From PALSA-911 sp963839645 (lineage in GTDB: Bacteria; Pseudomonadota; Alphaproteobacteria; Acetobacterales; Acetobacteraceae): a stretch of DNA of 64,000 nucleotides. The position numbers and the translations under genes are program-made. The stretch lies in NCBI GenBank assembly GCA_963839645.1, contig CAWIVZ010000002.1, positions 62,001-126,000 of the forward strand. Reading direction: 5' to 3'. The notes below the pieces were generated by a model. It was given only the letters and a program-made list of their open reading frames with translations. It ran no database searches and was not told the DNA's origin. Positions within the stretch are counted from its first letter, which is position 1. Each line of letters opens with the position of its first letter. Of this stretch, positions 54,703 to 62,738 are shown piece after piece.

Positions 54703-55992
54703 TCAGCTCTGGAACGGAATTCGGGGCGTAATCGCCTGCCATTCCACGATGAACGCGGTTCCACCGCCCGGGCCGGCCTCGCATCGCACCTGCCCGCCAT
54801 GGAACCGGGCGATCTGGCGGACCAGCGCCAGGCCCAGACCCCAGCCGCCGGTACCCTCGGAGCGGCCGGCCGGGCGGTAGAAGGGCTCGAAAATCCGCTC
54901 GCGCTCGGTTGCCGGGATGGGAGAGCCGGCATCCTGCACGATCAGCCTGGGCCGGCCGGTTTCGTTGCGATCTACGTGAATGCTCACGGGTGGTGCGCCG
55001 TGTTTTTCGGCGTTTTCCAGCAGGTTGCGCAGCATGCGACGGAGCAGACGCGGGTCGCCGTCGATTTCCACCACGGAGCCCTCCACGCTGGCGCCGATGC
55101 GCGCGGCTTCCTCGGCGGCCAGGGCCAGCAGGTCCACACGCTCGCGCCGGGGGGCCTGCGCCAGCGCGGCGTCGGGGTTGTCCAGGCGGCTGGCGAGCAG
55201 GATTTCTTCGATCAACTGGTCCAGTTCGGCCAGGTTCCGTTCGATTTCGGCCCGGCGGGCGGGCGAGGGGGCCTGTTCCCAAAGCTCGGCCGCCATGGAG
55301 AGGCGCGCAAGCGGGGAGCGCAGTTCATGACTCGCATTGGCCAGCAAAGAGCGATGCGCGGTCAGCAGCGCCTGAACGCGGTCCGCCGCGCGATTGAAGC
55401 TGGTGGCGACGGCGGCGATCTCGTCCTGGCCGCGCACGGGAACGCGCACCGACAGATCGCCCGATCCCCATTGCTCCATGCTGCCGCGCAGGCGCTCCAG
55501 CCGATGCGTCAGCCTCGCCACCACCGGCAAGGCCGCCATGCCGACGCCGAACGCCACCACCAGCAGCGCCAACCCGACATGCCAGGCGGGCCGGCGAATG
55601 GGGAAATCGAACCGGGCCAGAACCACCCGGCCATCGGGCAAGTGAAACACCCGCACGTTCCGGCCGCGTGGTGTGTCCCACTCGTCCTCATTGCGCGACG
55701 GAACGCGCCTTAGACGCTCTCCGGCCACCGCCAATAGCCGGCCATCGGGAGCGACCACCGTGATGTCGCCGGATATCGCTTCCGCCAGACGAGCGGCGGC
55801 CGCATCGATGGCGCCAGGCGGTTCGTCGACCAGAGGGATCGCCGCCGCCATCAGGCGGAGCGGCAAACGGCGCAAGCCCTCCACCCCGCTATTGGGCGAG
55901 AAATGCCACAGCAACCCGATCAACACCGCCGACAACGCCAAACTCGCCAGCAGCGTCAGGTAGATCCGCCAGAACAGCCGCCGGCCGATCAT
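54703..55992 (-). CDS. sensor histidine kinase, CpxA-like
   Basis: About 429 aa. Two membrane segments (FWRIYLTLLASLALSAVLIGLL and VGLALLVVAFGVGMAALPVVA) enclose a periplasmic sensor of about 100 residues. HAMP-like TFNRAADRV-type linker, H-box NASHELRSPLARLSM, N-box RNLLENAEKHG and G-box GTGGWGLGLALVRQI follow. It phosphorylates the adjacent OmpR-type regulator. ATG 55992 is chosen because upstream residues derive from a repeat. No ribosome site is evident, since the 5' side is a 288-bp repeat element. Confidence 0.9.
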   Translation of the reverse strand: MIGRRLFWRIYLTLLASLALSAVLIGLLWHFSPNSGVEGLRRLPLRLMAAAIPLVDEPPGAIDAAAARLAEAISGDITVVAPDGRLLAVAGERLRRVPSRNEDEWDTPRGRNVRVFHLPDGRVVLARFDFPIRRPAWHVGLALLVVAFGVGMAALPVVARLTHRLERLRGSMEQWGSGDLSVRVPVRGQDEIAAVATSFNRAADRVQALLTAHRSLLANASHELRSPLARLSMAAELWEQAPSPARRAEIERNLAELDQLIEEILLASRLDNPDAALAQAPRRERVDLLALAAEEAARIGASVEGSVVEIDGDPRLLRRMLRNLLENAEKHGAPPVSIHVDRNETGRPRLIVQDAGSPIPATERERIFEPFYRPAGRSEGTGGWGLGLALVRQIARFHGGQVRCEAGPGGGTAFIVEWQAITPRIPFQS

Positions 55993-56001
55993 GCCGGGGG
56001 C

Positions 56002-56289
56002 CTGCGGTGCTGCCCGGGAGCAAGCAAGGCTGGGGCTTTGCCCCAGACCCCAGGGGGGCTCCGCCCCTCCACCCCGCAAGGGAACGCGTTCCCTTGACCC
56101 TTTTCAGTTTGGTTTGTGGGGAAAGGGGGCATGCCGTAGCCCCTCAACGGCTTCGTCGATTGCGCCCCCTTTCCCCACAAACCAGTCCGAGGGGTTAAGG
56201 GGACTTGTCCCCTTACGGGTGCAGGGCAGCGCCCTGCCGGGGTCTGGGGCAGAGCCCCAGCCTTGCTTACGCCCCGGGCAGCATCGCAG
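56002..56289. repeat. 288-bp nested inverted-repeat element between regulator and kinase genes
   Basis: Outer arms 56002-56051 and 56239-56289 are inverted and about 90% alike. Inside, an 18-bp perfect palindrome AAGGGAACGCGTTCCCTT (56078-56095) faces a near-palindrome AAGGGGACTTGTCCCCTT (56197-56214). Perfect 21-bp inverted arms lie at 56110-56130 and 56164-56184 around a 33-nt centre. The whole behaves as two diverged, head-to-head copies of one about 130-bp repeat and could fold into one long hairpin. No transposase is present. It fills nearly the whole gap between the response regulator stop and the kinase start. Confidence 0.85.
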
Positions 56290-56299
56290 CCCCCGAACA

Positions 56300-57022
56300 T
56301 CATGGGCTGTCGTCCTGGTTGCGGGCCAGGACGTAGCCGGCGCCGCGGATGGTCAGGATGCGGCGGGGGTGTTTGGGGTCGGTTTCGATGGCGGCGCGGA
56401 TGCGGGAGATATGAACGTCGATGGAGCGGTCGAAGGCTTCGAGTTCCTCGCCTTTCACCAGGTCCATGAGTTGTTCGCGCGAGAGAACGCGGCCGGCATG
56501 TTCGGCCAGGGCGACGAGCAGGTCGAACTGGTAGCTGGTGAGGGGCGCGATGCGGCCTTCGACCTGCACGGCGCGTGAGCCGCGGTCGATTTCGAGGTGG
56601 CCGAAGCGGAGGATGTCCTGGGCGTTGGCGGTTTGCGTCAGCGCGCCGGTGTGGCGGCGGAGCAGGGCGCGCAGGCGGGCGAGGAGTTCGCGGGTACTGA
56701 AGGGCTTGGACAGGTAGTCGTCGGCGCCGATCTCGAGGCCGACGACGCGGTCGGTTTCCTCGCCGCGGGCGGTGAGCATGAGGATGGGGATGGCGGCGCT
56801 GGCGTCCGGCAGCGCGCGGATCTGGCGGCAGACGTCAAAGCCGTCGGCGTCGGGCAGCATCAGGTCGAGGATGAGGACGTCGCTGGCCTGGCGGCGGAGG
56901 GCCGCCAGGCCGTCGCGGGCGGTGGGCTGGGCTTCGACCTTGAAGCCGGCGGCGGCGAGGTATTCGGCGAGCATGGCGGTCAGCCTGGTGTCGTCGTCGA
57001 TGATCAGGATGCGTTGGGCCAT
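56300..57022 (-). CDS. OmpR/PhoB-family response regulator
   Basis: 240 aa. The receiver domain has ILIIDDDTRLTAML (acidic pair), VLILDLMLPDADGFDV (phospho-Asp near residue 53) and DDYLSKPFSTREL (Lys). The C-terminal winged helix is LTSYQFDLLVALAEHAGRVLS, VHISRIRAAIETDPKHPRR and ILTIRGAGYVLA. It pairs with the histidine kinase downstream on the same strand. With the Spy-like gene just upstream the set looks like a CpxRA-type envelope stress system. Confidence 0.95.
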   Translation of the reverse strand: MAQRILIIDDDTRLTAMLAEYLAAAGFKVEAQPTARDGLAALRRQASDVLILDLMLPDADGFDVCRQIRALPDASAAIPILMLTARGEETDRVVGLEIGADDYLSKPFSTRELLARLRALLRRHTGALTQTANAQDILRFGHLEIDRGSRAVQVEGRIAPLTSYQFDLLVALAEHAGRVLSREQLMDLVKGEELEAFDRSIDVHISRIRAAIETDPKHPRRILTIRGAGYVLARNQDDSP

Positions 57023-57067
57023 GCCGCTTTGTTCCTCGCCGCCGGGGCGTTGGTCAATGACCAGACG

Positions 57068-57574
57068 TCAGTCGCGGTGATGCATTCCGTGCCGGCCCTC
57101 ATGGCTCGCCTCGATGGTGGCGAGTTTCTGGCGCTGGTCCGGGGTCAGCACGTCGGCGGCGTCGGCCAGGGCCTTGGTCATGCGCTGGGAGACCTGATCC
57201 ATGCCGGCGACGCGCTGGGCGCGCAGGGTTTCGATCGCGGTGCGGTCGATCTGCGGCGCGGTCAGCAGGGTGCGCATCTCGGCGTGGGTGCCGGCCATGG
57301 ATTTGCGGATCGGGTCGATGTCCTTGGCGGCGGCCTCGATGATCGTGTGGATCTTGGCCTGCTGGTCGGGGGTGGCGTTGACCTGTTTCAGCATGCGGTC
57401 GGCGCGGTGCTCGATGCGGTCGACGGGCACGCCTTGCTCCATGCTCCAGCCACCGCGGTGATGCGGTTCGGCAATGGCGTGGGTGAGGCCGGCGGCGCCG
57501 GCGAGCAGGGTGATGGCCGCGGCTCCGCCGAGGAGGAACTTGCGGGTGCGGAAGGATTTGGGTTGGGTATTCAT
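57068..57574 (-). CDS. Spy/CpxP-family periplasmic protein
   Basis: 168 aa. A signal peptide (FLLGGAAAITLLAGAAGLTHAIA) is followed by an all-helical region with two LTxxQ-like motifs: NATPDQQAKIHTI near residue 68 and VLTPDQRQKLATIEASH near residue 142. His-rich ends (EPHHRGG, GRHGMHHRD) may bind metal. CpxP/Spy proteins act as periplasmic chaperones or restrain the sensor kinase. Transcribed with the regulator 45 bp downstream. Confidence 0.85.
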   Translation of the reverse strand: MNTQPKSFRTRKFLLGGAAAITLLAGAAGLTHAIAEPHHRGGWSMEQGVPVDRIEHRADRMLKQVNATPDQQAKIHTIIEAAAKDIDPIRKSMAGTHAEMRTLLTAPQIDRTAIETLRAQRVAGMDQVSQRMTKALADAADVLTPDQRQKLATIEASHEGRHGMHHRD

Positions 57575-57692
57575 GGACCTGGTCTCCGAATGGCGGCAAC
57601 CGGATTGGCTGCGTCGGAGCGGAATATGGCTGGGCCGCGTTGCGGGGGTTGCGGGGGCAGGTAAAGTTTTATGAAGGCCCGTGCGGGCGGCG

Positions 57693-58583
57693 TTAACGGC
57701 CGCGGACGAACTGGAACGCGCCGAGCGAGACGATCATGATGCCGGCGCCGAGGCCTTGCAGGGGGGTGAGCACCTCGCCGAGCAGATAGACGCTGGCCAG
57801 GGCGGTGACGAGGGGTTCGAGGTTCATCGCGAAGGCGGTGCGGAACGGGCCGACGGTGTTGGTGGAAATATAGATCAGCAGCGTGGACAGGGTGCTGAAG
57901 ACGCTGACCGCAGCAAACGCGATCCAGCCGGCCCGGGTTTGCGGCGGGTGCCAGCCGCCCAGCGTCAGCCACAGGGTGACGAACAGCAGGGTGGACGGAA
58001 CCATCGAATACCAGGTGGTCAGGCGCGCGTCGGTGCCGTTCAGGTAGGCCCGGGTCGCGAGCAGGGAGATCACGCGAAAGATCGCGGCCGCAAAGGCGCA
58101 GGCGAGGCCGAGCGGGGCGAGGGCGGCCAGGTTGACCCCGAGCATGAGCGCCAGACCGGCGAAGGCGGCCAGGGCGGCGAGCAAAGCGCGCCAGCTAAGA
58201 CGGTCGACTCCGGTCAGGGCGGCACCGATGCCGGTGAGCAGCGGGTAGATGAAATAGGCAAGGATGGCGATGGAAACCGGCAGCAGCGCCACCGCCGCCA
58301 TCAGGCCGAGCATGACGCCGGCGAACAGCACGCCGATTGCGATGGCGATCCGGCGCTGGCGCGGCGGATGGCGGATGATCGGCGGGGCGATCCGCAGCCA
58401 GGTCCAGAAGAATGCCACCACCAGCATGCCGCGCAGGGAGACGAGCGTGAGCACGTCCATGCCGGAGTTGTAGACCACCTTCAGCAGGATGTCGGTGACG
58501 CTGAACGACAGCGCGGCGGTGATGGCCGGCAGCAGCGGGAGGAGACCGGCGAGTGCCGTGGGGCGGCTGGTGAGCACGGACAT
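57693..58583 (-). CDS. EamA/DMT family transporter
   Basis: About 296 aa with ten hydrophobic helices in two EamA repeats (ITAALSFSVTDILLKVVYN; later FAAVSVFSTLSTLLIYISTN). C-terminal FAMNLEPLVTALASVYLLGEVL is characteristic of these permeases. ATG 58583 is a likely start; an upstream ATG 58655 adds a non-hydrophobic leader. Probable metabolite exporter; substrate unknown. Confidence 0.85.
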   Translation of the reverse strand: MSVLTSRPTALAGLLPLLPAITAALSFSVTDILLKVVYNSGMDVLTLVSLRGMLVVAFFWTWLRIAPPIIRHPPRQRRIAIAIGVLFAGVMLGLMAAVALLPVSIAILAYFIYPLLTGIGAALTGVDRLSWRALLAALAAFAGLALMLGVNLAALAPLGLACAFAAAIFRVISLLATRAYLNGTDARLTTWYSMVPSTLLFVTLWLTLGGWHPPQTRAGWIAFAAVSVFSTLSTLLIYISTNTVGPFRTAFAMNLEPLVTALASVYLLGEVLTPLQGLGAGIMIVSLGAFQFVRGR

Positions 58584-58754
58584 GCGGTTGCCGTTCTTTC
58601 CCGCTGGGGGCCAGTTTTGGCCCGTCTTGGACATTTCTCTGGCAGCATGCACCATCCATGCGTGTGTCCGCCATGTCGTCGGATCTTGGGGCGTCGGACG
58701 CCGGTTGGGGAATGTGATTTGGCGCGGGATGGCGAGGTTCTGGTTTCCGGGCGG

Positions 58755-59948
58755 ATGCAGGCGGAGACGCGGGTTCTGCTGTGGATGTGTCTGCTGGTGG
58801 CGGTGAACCAGCTCGGCTTTGGCGGGGTGGTGCCGGCCTTGCCGCTATATGCCAAGTCGTTCGGGGTGTCGGCGTCGGCGATCGGGCTGTCGGTCGGCGT
58901 GTACGGGCTGGCGCGGTTCTTCGTGGCGGCGCCGAGCGGGCATCTGTCGGACCGGCTGGGGCGGCGGTCCACGCTGGCGCTGGGAGGGTTGGTGACGGCG
59001 CTTGGGAATTTCTGGTGCGCCTACGCGTCGAGCTATCCGGAGTTCATCATGGCCCGGTTCATCGCCGGGGCCGGGGCGGGGCTGATCGTCACCACCGGGC
59101 AGATCGTGCTGGCCGACATCACCACGCCCGAGCGGCGGGGGCGGACGATGGCGATCTATCAGGGGGTGTTCATCTTCGCCGCCGGGATCGGACCGTTGCC
59201 GGGCGGGCTGCTGGCGCAGCATTTCGGGCTGTCGGCGCCGTTCATCGCCTATGCCACGGCCGGGACGGTGGCGGCGGCGCTGGCGTGGTTCGCGGTTGCC
59301 GAGACTCGGGAGCTGGCGCGGGCGAAGAGCCCGCACGCGCCGGGCACGGGGCCATCCTTCGCCACCCAGGCGCGCCGGCTGGCGGCGCTGCCGGGGTATG
59401 TGCTGGTTTGCCTGGTGTCGCTGATCAACGCGGTGGCGCGGACCGGCGGGCTGTTCAACGTGATCCCGCTGCTGGGCAGCGTGCGGCTGGGTTTGTCGGT
59501 GAGCGCGATCGGATTTTCGCTGGCGCTGGGTAGCGTGATCGGGCTGGTGGCGGCCTATCCTTCCGGGATGCTGGTGGATCATTTCGGGCGCAAGGCGGTG
59601 ATCGTGCCGGCGACGGTGATCAGCGGGGCGTCGATGCTGCTGTTCTGCGTGGCGCCATCCTATGTGTGGTTCACGGCGGCCAGCGTGGTCTGGGGACTGG
59701 CGAGTTCGATCGGCGGGGCGGCGCCGGCCTCATACGCGGCGGACAGTTCGCCGCCGGGGATGAACGCGACGACGATGAGCCTGTTCCGCATGGTGGGCGA
59801 CGCCGGCTACGTGCTCGGGCCGGTGGCGCTGGGACTGATCTCGGATTACCTGGGGCCGGTGACGGCGCTGGTGGTGGCGGCTTCCCTGCTGATCGTGGTC
59901 GGCGCGGTGTTTGCCTGGCGGGCGCCCGAAACCTATCGCGCCCGGTAA
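58755..59948 (+). CDS. MFS transporter
   Basis: 397 aa, twelve predicted helices. GHLSDRLGRRSTLALGG is the motif A between helices 2 and 3, and its repeat SGMLVDHFGRKAVIVPAT lies between 8 and 9. This is the drug/sugar-type efflux group. The open frame reaches back to 57681 but that is antisense to the EamA gene; ATG 58755 at the first hydrophobic stretch is the start. No clear ribosome site. Confidence 0.88.
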   Translation: MQAETRVLLWMCLLVAVNQLGFGGVVPALPLYAKSFGVSASAIGLSVGVYGLARFFVAAPSGHLSDRLGRRSTLALGGLVTALGNFWCAYASSYPEFIMARFIAGAGAGLIVTTGQIVLADITTPERRGRTMAIYQGVFIFAAGIGPLPGGLLAQHFGLSAPFIAYATAGTVAAALAWFAVAETRELARAKSPHAPGTGPSFATQARRLAALPGYVLVCLVSLINAVARTGGLFNVIPLLGSVRLGLSVSAIGFSLALGSVIGLVAAYPSGMLVDHFGRKAVIVPATVISGASMLLFCVAPSYVWFTAASVVWGLASSIGGAAPASYAADSSPPGMNATTMSLFRMVGDAGYVLGPVALGLISDYLGPVTALVVAASLLIVVGAVFAWRAPETYRAR

Positions 59949-60062
59949 ATCCTGCCGCGTCCGATTGCGGGTGGTTGCCGTCGGCCGGTGCCTCGGGAAC
60001 ACTGCCGCTTTGCCCGCATCATCCGATCCGCGCCGGTGCGGAGTGCGGCTAGGGAGAGAGCG

Positions 60063-60686
60063 ATGATCGATTTCTATACCTGGAACACCCCGAACGGCCG
60101 CAAGATCAGCGTCGCGCTGGAGGAGATGGGCCTGCCGTACAAGGTCCATACGGTGAACATCGGCAAGGACGAGCAGTTCAGGCCCGAGTTCCTCAAGATC
60201 AGCCCGAACAACCGCATTCCCGCCATCGTCGATTCCGACGGTCCCGGCGGCACTCCGATCTCGGTCTTCGAGTTGGGTGCCATCCTGCTGTACCTGGGGG
60301 AAAAGACCGGCAAGTTCCTCCCCGCCGATTTGCGCCGGAGGGTGCCGGTGCTGGAATGGCTGATGTGGCAGATGGGCGGCTTCGGCCCGATGCCCGGGCA
60401 GGTGCACCATTTCCTGCAGGTGGAGAACGAGCAGGACCGGCGATACGGCCTGGCCCGCTATCAGAAGGAAACCCGACGCCTGTACGGCGTGCTGGACCGC
60501 CGCCTGGCCCTGGTGGACTACGTCGCCGGCGATATCTCGGTGGCCGATTTCGCCATCCTGGGCTGGGCCTGGCGCCACGAGCGGCATCAGGTGGATCTGG
60601 CGGAGTTCCCCAACGTGAAGCGCTGGTACGAGCAGATCATGGCCCGCCCGGCGACCATCCGCGGCTTCGAGGTGCCGCTGAGCTAG
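60063..60686 (+). CDS. glutathione S-transferase (Nu-class/YfcG-like)
   Basis: 207 aa. The thioredoxin-like N-domain begins MIDFYTWNTPNGRKISVALE, the TxNGxKI pattern of YfcG-type enzymes, with SPNNRIPAIVDSDG (cis-Pro loop). The helical C-domain has WLMWQMGGFGPMPGQVHHF and DYVAGDISVADFAILGW. YfcG-like enzymes reduce disulfides with glutathione. AGGGAGAGAG before ATG 60063 fixes the start. Confidence 0.93.
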   Translation: MIDFYTWNTPNGRKISVALEEMGLPYKVHTVNIGKDEQFRPEFLKISPNNRIPAIVDSDGPGGTPISVFELGAILLYLGEKTGKFLPADLRRRVPVLEWLMWQMGGFGPMPGQVHHFLQVENEQDRRYGLARYQKETRRLYGVLDRRLALVDYVAGDISVADFAILGWAWRHERHQVDLAEFPNVKRWYEQIMARPATIRGFEVPLS

Positions 60687-60799
60687 GACCGTTGATGGCG
60701 GTGGCGGCGTTTGACGCTGCCACCGCCAGGCCCTACAACCATCCGGCAAACGCCGTGTCCGGTTGCCTTTCGGGGCTTCCGGGAACGTTCTCTCCCGGC

Positions 60800-60892
60800 G
60801 GAGGGGTGGCCGAGTGGCTGAAGGCGGCGGTTTGCTAAACCGTTGTAGGATGTCAAGTCCTACCGTGAGTTCGAATCTCATCCCCTCCGCCA
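60800..60892 (+). tRNA. tRNA-Ser(GCU)
   Basis: 93 nt including encoded CCA. Acceptor GGAGGGG (60800-60806) pairs with CCCCTCC (60882-60888); discriminator G, then CCA at 60890-60892. Anticodon loop TTTGCTAAA places GCT at 60834-60836. A long variable arm (GTAGGATGTCAAGTCCTAC) marks a class II serine tRNA, and GTTCGAATC is the T loop. Confidence 0.97.
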
Positions 60893-61200
60893 ATATTACT
60901 TACTGCACATTTGAATTTATTATATTTGACCTGACTGAATTTCAATATGAACCGATACACACGCGCGTACCGATGAAGTCGGAAGCCCTATGCATGGAGC
61001 GAAGACAGGAGGTCACTTGGCCCCATCCTATGCCAACAGCATGAAGGGACGCGGCCGCCCGATAGCGACGGGTGAGCATGGACGGAATTGCCCTCCACCA
61101 CAGCGTCGGGCATACAAAGACTTTGAGGCGGTTGTCGTGAGCGCGCAGCACATGTGACGCGCGGCGCTGTTCACGTTGTTCAACGCCTTAAGGAACTGCC
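60893..61200. other. 308-bp lower-GC stretch after the tRNA
   Basis: Starts with an AT-rich run (AATATTACTTACTGCAC) unlike the surrounding DNA. I see no gene in it: short frames on both strands carry no known motif. It may include the promoter of the methyltransferase gene, and it could be foreign DNA joined at the tRNA 3' end. No repeat of the tRNA end was found nearby. Confidence 0.5.
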
Positions 61201-61956
61201 ATGGAGAATAAGAAGGTGAGATCGGTATTTGATGATGTGAAGAATTCCGCTCCATCATTCGCTGAAAGACTTAAAAATGTTAAGAAGAGTCTGAGGGTTG
61301 AATTTCCATGGTACCCTTACGATACCATGGCCAATTTTTGGCATATAGATCCAATCGTAACCGAGGAATTCGATTTCCTGTTCACGCCCTCAAAAAAATA
61401 CGCCGATATTGGTGCGGCTGATGGAGAACTTGCATATTATCTGGAGTTTTTGGGGAACGATTGCGACATCTACGACAATGCACCGACCAATATGAACGGC
61501 CTGCGCGGCGCGAACGCGCTCAAGGCAGCCTTGGACAGTCGCGTGAACATAGTTCAGTGCGATCTTGATTCACAATTCGATATCAAACACCAATATGACG
61601 TGCTCTTTTTCTTTGGTATTCTATATCATCTTAAAAATCCCCTTTTTGTACTCGAAAAACTTTCCAGCGTATCTCGCTTCATGTTTCTCAGCACCAGGAT
61701 TGCCCGTCACTTTCAGGCCAATGAACAGGACGTGTCGGCTTTTCCGGCCGCCTACCTCCTGGCACCCGACGAGGCGAATAATGATGCGACGAATTTCTGG
61801 ATATTCACCGATGCGGGACTTAAGCGTGTGATCGACCGCGCGGGCTGGGAACTGATCGGCTACCGAACGGTCGGCGACACACAGCATTCCAATCCACAGG
61901 ACAACGATCGAGACGAGCGAGCTTTCGCATTTCTGCGAAGCCGCCGATTAGGCTGA
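61201..61956 (+). CDS. SAM-dependent methyltransferase, possibly acquired
   Basis: 251 aa. YADIGAADGELAYYLEFLG near residues 76-94 is SAM motif I, CDIYDNAPTNMNGLRG motif II, and YDVLFFFGILYHLKNPL motif IV, as in the CmoB/DUF1698-like group. Base composition is much lower in G+C than its neighbours, and Lys and Asn are frequent in the first 40 residues. It sits just after a tRNA-Ser gene, a common integration place. Substrate unknown; sugar or small-molecule methylation is possible. No obvious ribosome site beyond GGAACTGCC before ATG. Confidence 0.75.
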   Translation: MENKKVRSVFDDVKNSAPSFAERLKNVKKSLRVEFPWYPYDTMANFWHIDPIVTEEFDFLFTPSKKYADIGAADGELAYYLEFLGNDCDIYDNAPTNMNGLRGANALKAALDSRVNIVQCDLDSQFDIKHQYDVLFFFGILYHLKNPLFVLEKLSSVSRFMFLSTRIARHFQANEQDVSAFPAAYLLAPDEANNDATNFWIFTDAGLKRVIDRAGWELIGYRTVGDTQHSNPQDNDRDERAFAFLRSRRLG

Positions 61957-61980
61957 CGCGCGCATTCAGATAACGGACCA

Positions 61981-61994
61981 TTGGGAATTCCCAA
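61981..61994. promoter_or_regulatory. 14-bp perfect palindrome
   Basis: TTGGGAATTCCCAA lies between the methyltransferase stop and the PAP2 start, 51 bp before the latter. A GC-rich hairpin (CCGCCGGC 62005-62012 with GCCGGCGG 62022-62029) follows. Either could be an operator for PAP2 or part of a terminator; no T-run follows, so termination is unproven. Confidence 0.4.
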
Positions 61995-62044
61995 CCTCGC
62001 GGCACCGCCGGCTTGTGGGCGGCCGGCGGCGGAGTCTGTAGGGC

Positions 62045-62665
62045 ATGTCCTGGAACATTGAGCCTTGGAACACCGAGCTTTTCCTGTTGCTGAACGGCCC
62101 CGCCGCGCCGGATCCCGCCGTGCTGCTGGGCGTCCGGATGCTTGCCGGCAGCCCGGTCGTTCTCGCTCCGGTGCTGCTGGTGTGGCTGTGGGTGCGCCGA
62201 CCCGGACCCCGGCGCGCCGGGCTGCTGGCCGCAGCGCTCGGCGCGCTGGCCGGGCAGGCGGTCAATGTCGGGCTGGGCGGGCTGTGGTTCGAGCCCCGGC
62301 CGTTCATGGCCGGCATCGGCCATACCCTGATCGATCATATCCCCGATAACGGGTTCCCGAGCGACCACAGCACACTGATGTTCGCGCTCGGCACCGGCCT
62401 GGTGCTGACCGGCGCCGCGCGCGCGGCGGGCCTCGCGGTCTGTGCGCTCGGTCTCGGCGTCGGCTGGGCGCGGGTCTATCTGGGCGTGCATTTTCCGGTC
62501 GACGTGCTGACCGGCTTCGCGGTCGGCACCGCCGCCGGATTCGTGGCCCGGCTTATCCAGCCGGCGCTCAACCGCCATGTTCTGCCGCCGATCGAACGCC
62601 TGTATCGCTTCCTGCTGGCCGTGCTGCACCTGCCGGCGGCGGTCTTTCCGCGCGGTGAGGCGTGA
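62045..62665 (+). CDS. PAP2-family phosphatase, undecaprenyl-diphosphatase type
   Basis: 206 aa membrane protein, about five or six helices. The three phosphatase motifs are WFEPRPF, GFPSDHSTLMFALG and ARVYLGVHFPVDVLTG, with the catalytic His in each of the last two. BcrC/YbjG-like enzymes recycle undecaprenyl pyrophosphate on the periplasmic side for wall and polysaccharide synthesis. Start ATG 62045 follows no strong ribosome site. The neighbour is an unrelated dioxygenase gene. Confidence 0.9.
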   Translation: MSWNIEPWNTELFLLLNGPAAPDPAVLLGVRMLAGSPVVLAPVLLVWLWVRRPGPRRAGLLAAALGALAGQAVNVGLGGLWFEPRPFMAGIGHTLIDHIPDNGFPSDHSTLMFALGTGLVLTGAARAAGLAVCALGLGVGWARVYLGVHFPVDVLTGFAVGTAAGFVARLIQPALNRHVLPPIERLYRFLLAVLHLPAAVFPRGEA

Positions 62666-62738
62666 GCCCGCGCCGATCCCGGTCGAACAGGGTGGGGGAG
62701 TATGTTATTCGGTGCCGGACGCGCCGAACGGAGCAAAG

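Noticed and set aside
57681..58754. Upstream extension of the MFS transporter frame
   Set aside because: Antisense to the EamA gene and Gln/Gly/Arg-rich; the first hydrophobic helix begins at ATG 58755.
60876..62044. att site duplication of the tRNA-Ser 3' end
   Set aside because: No second copy of the tRNA end was found by eye on either side of the methyltransferase.
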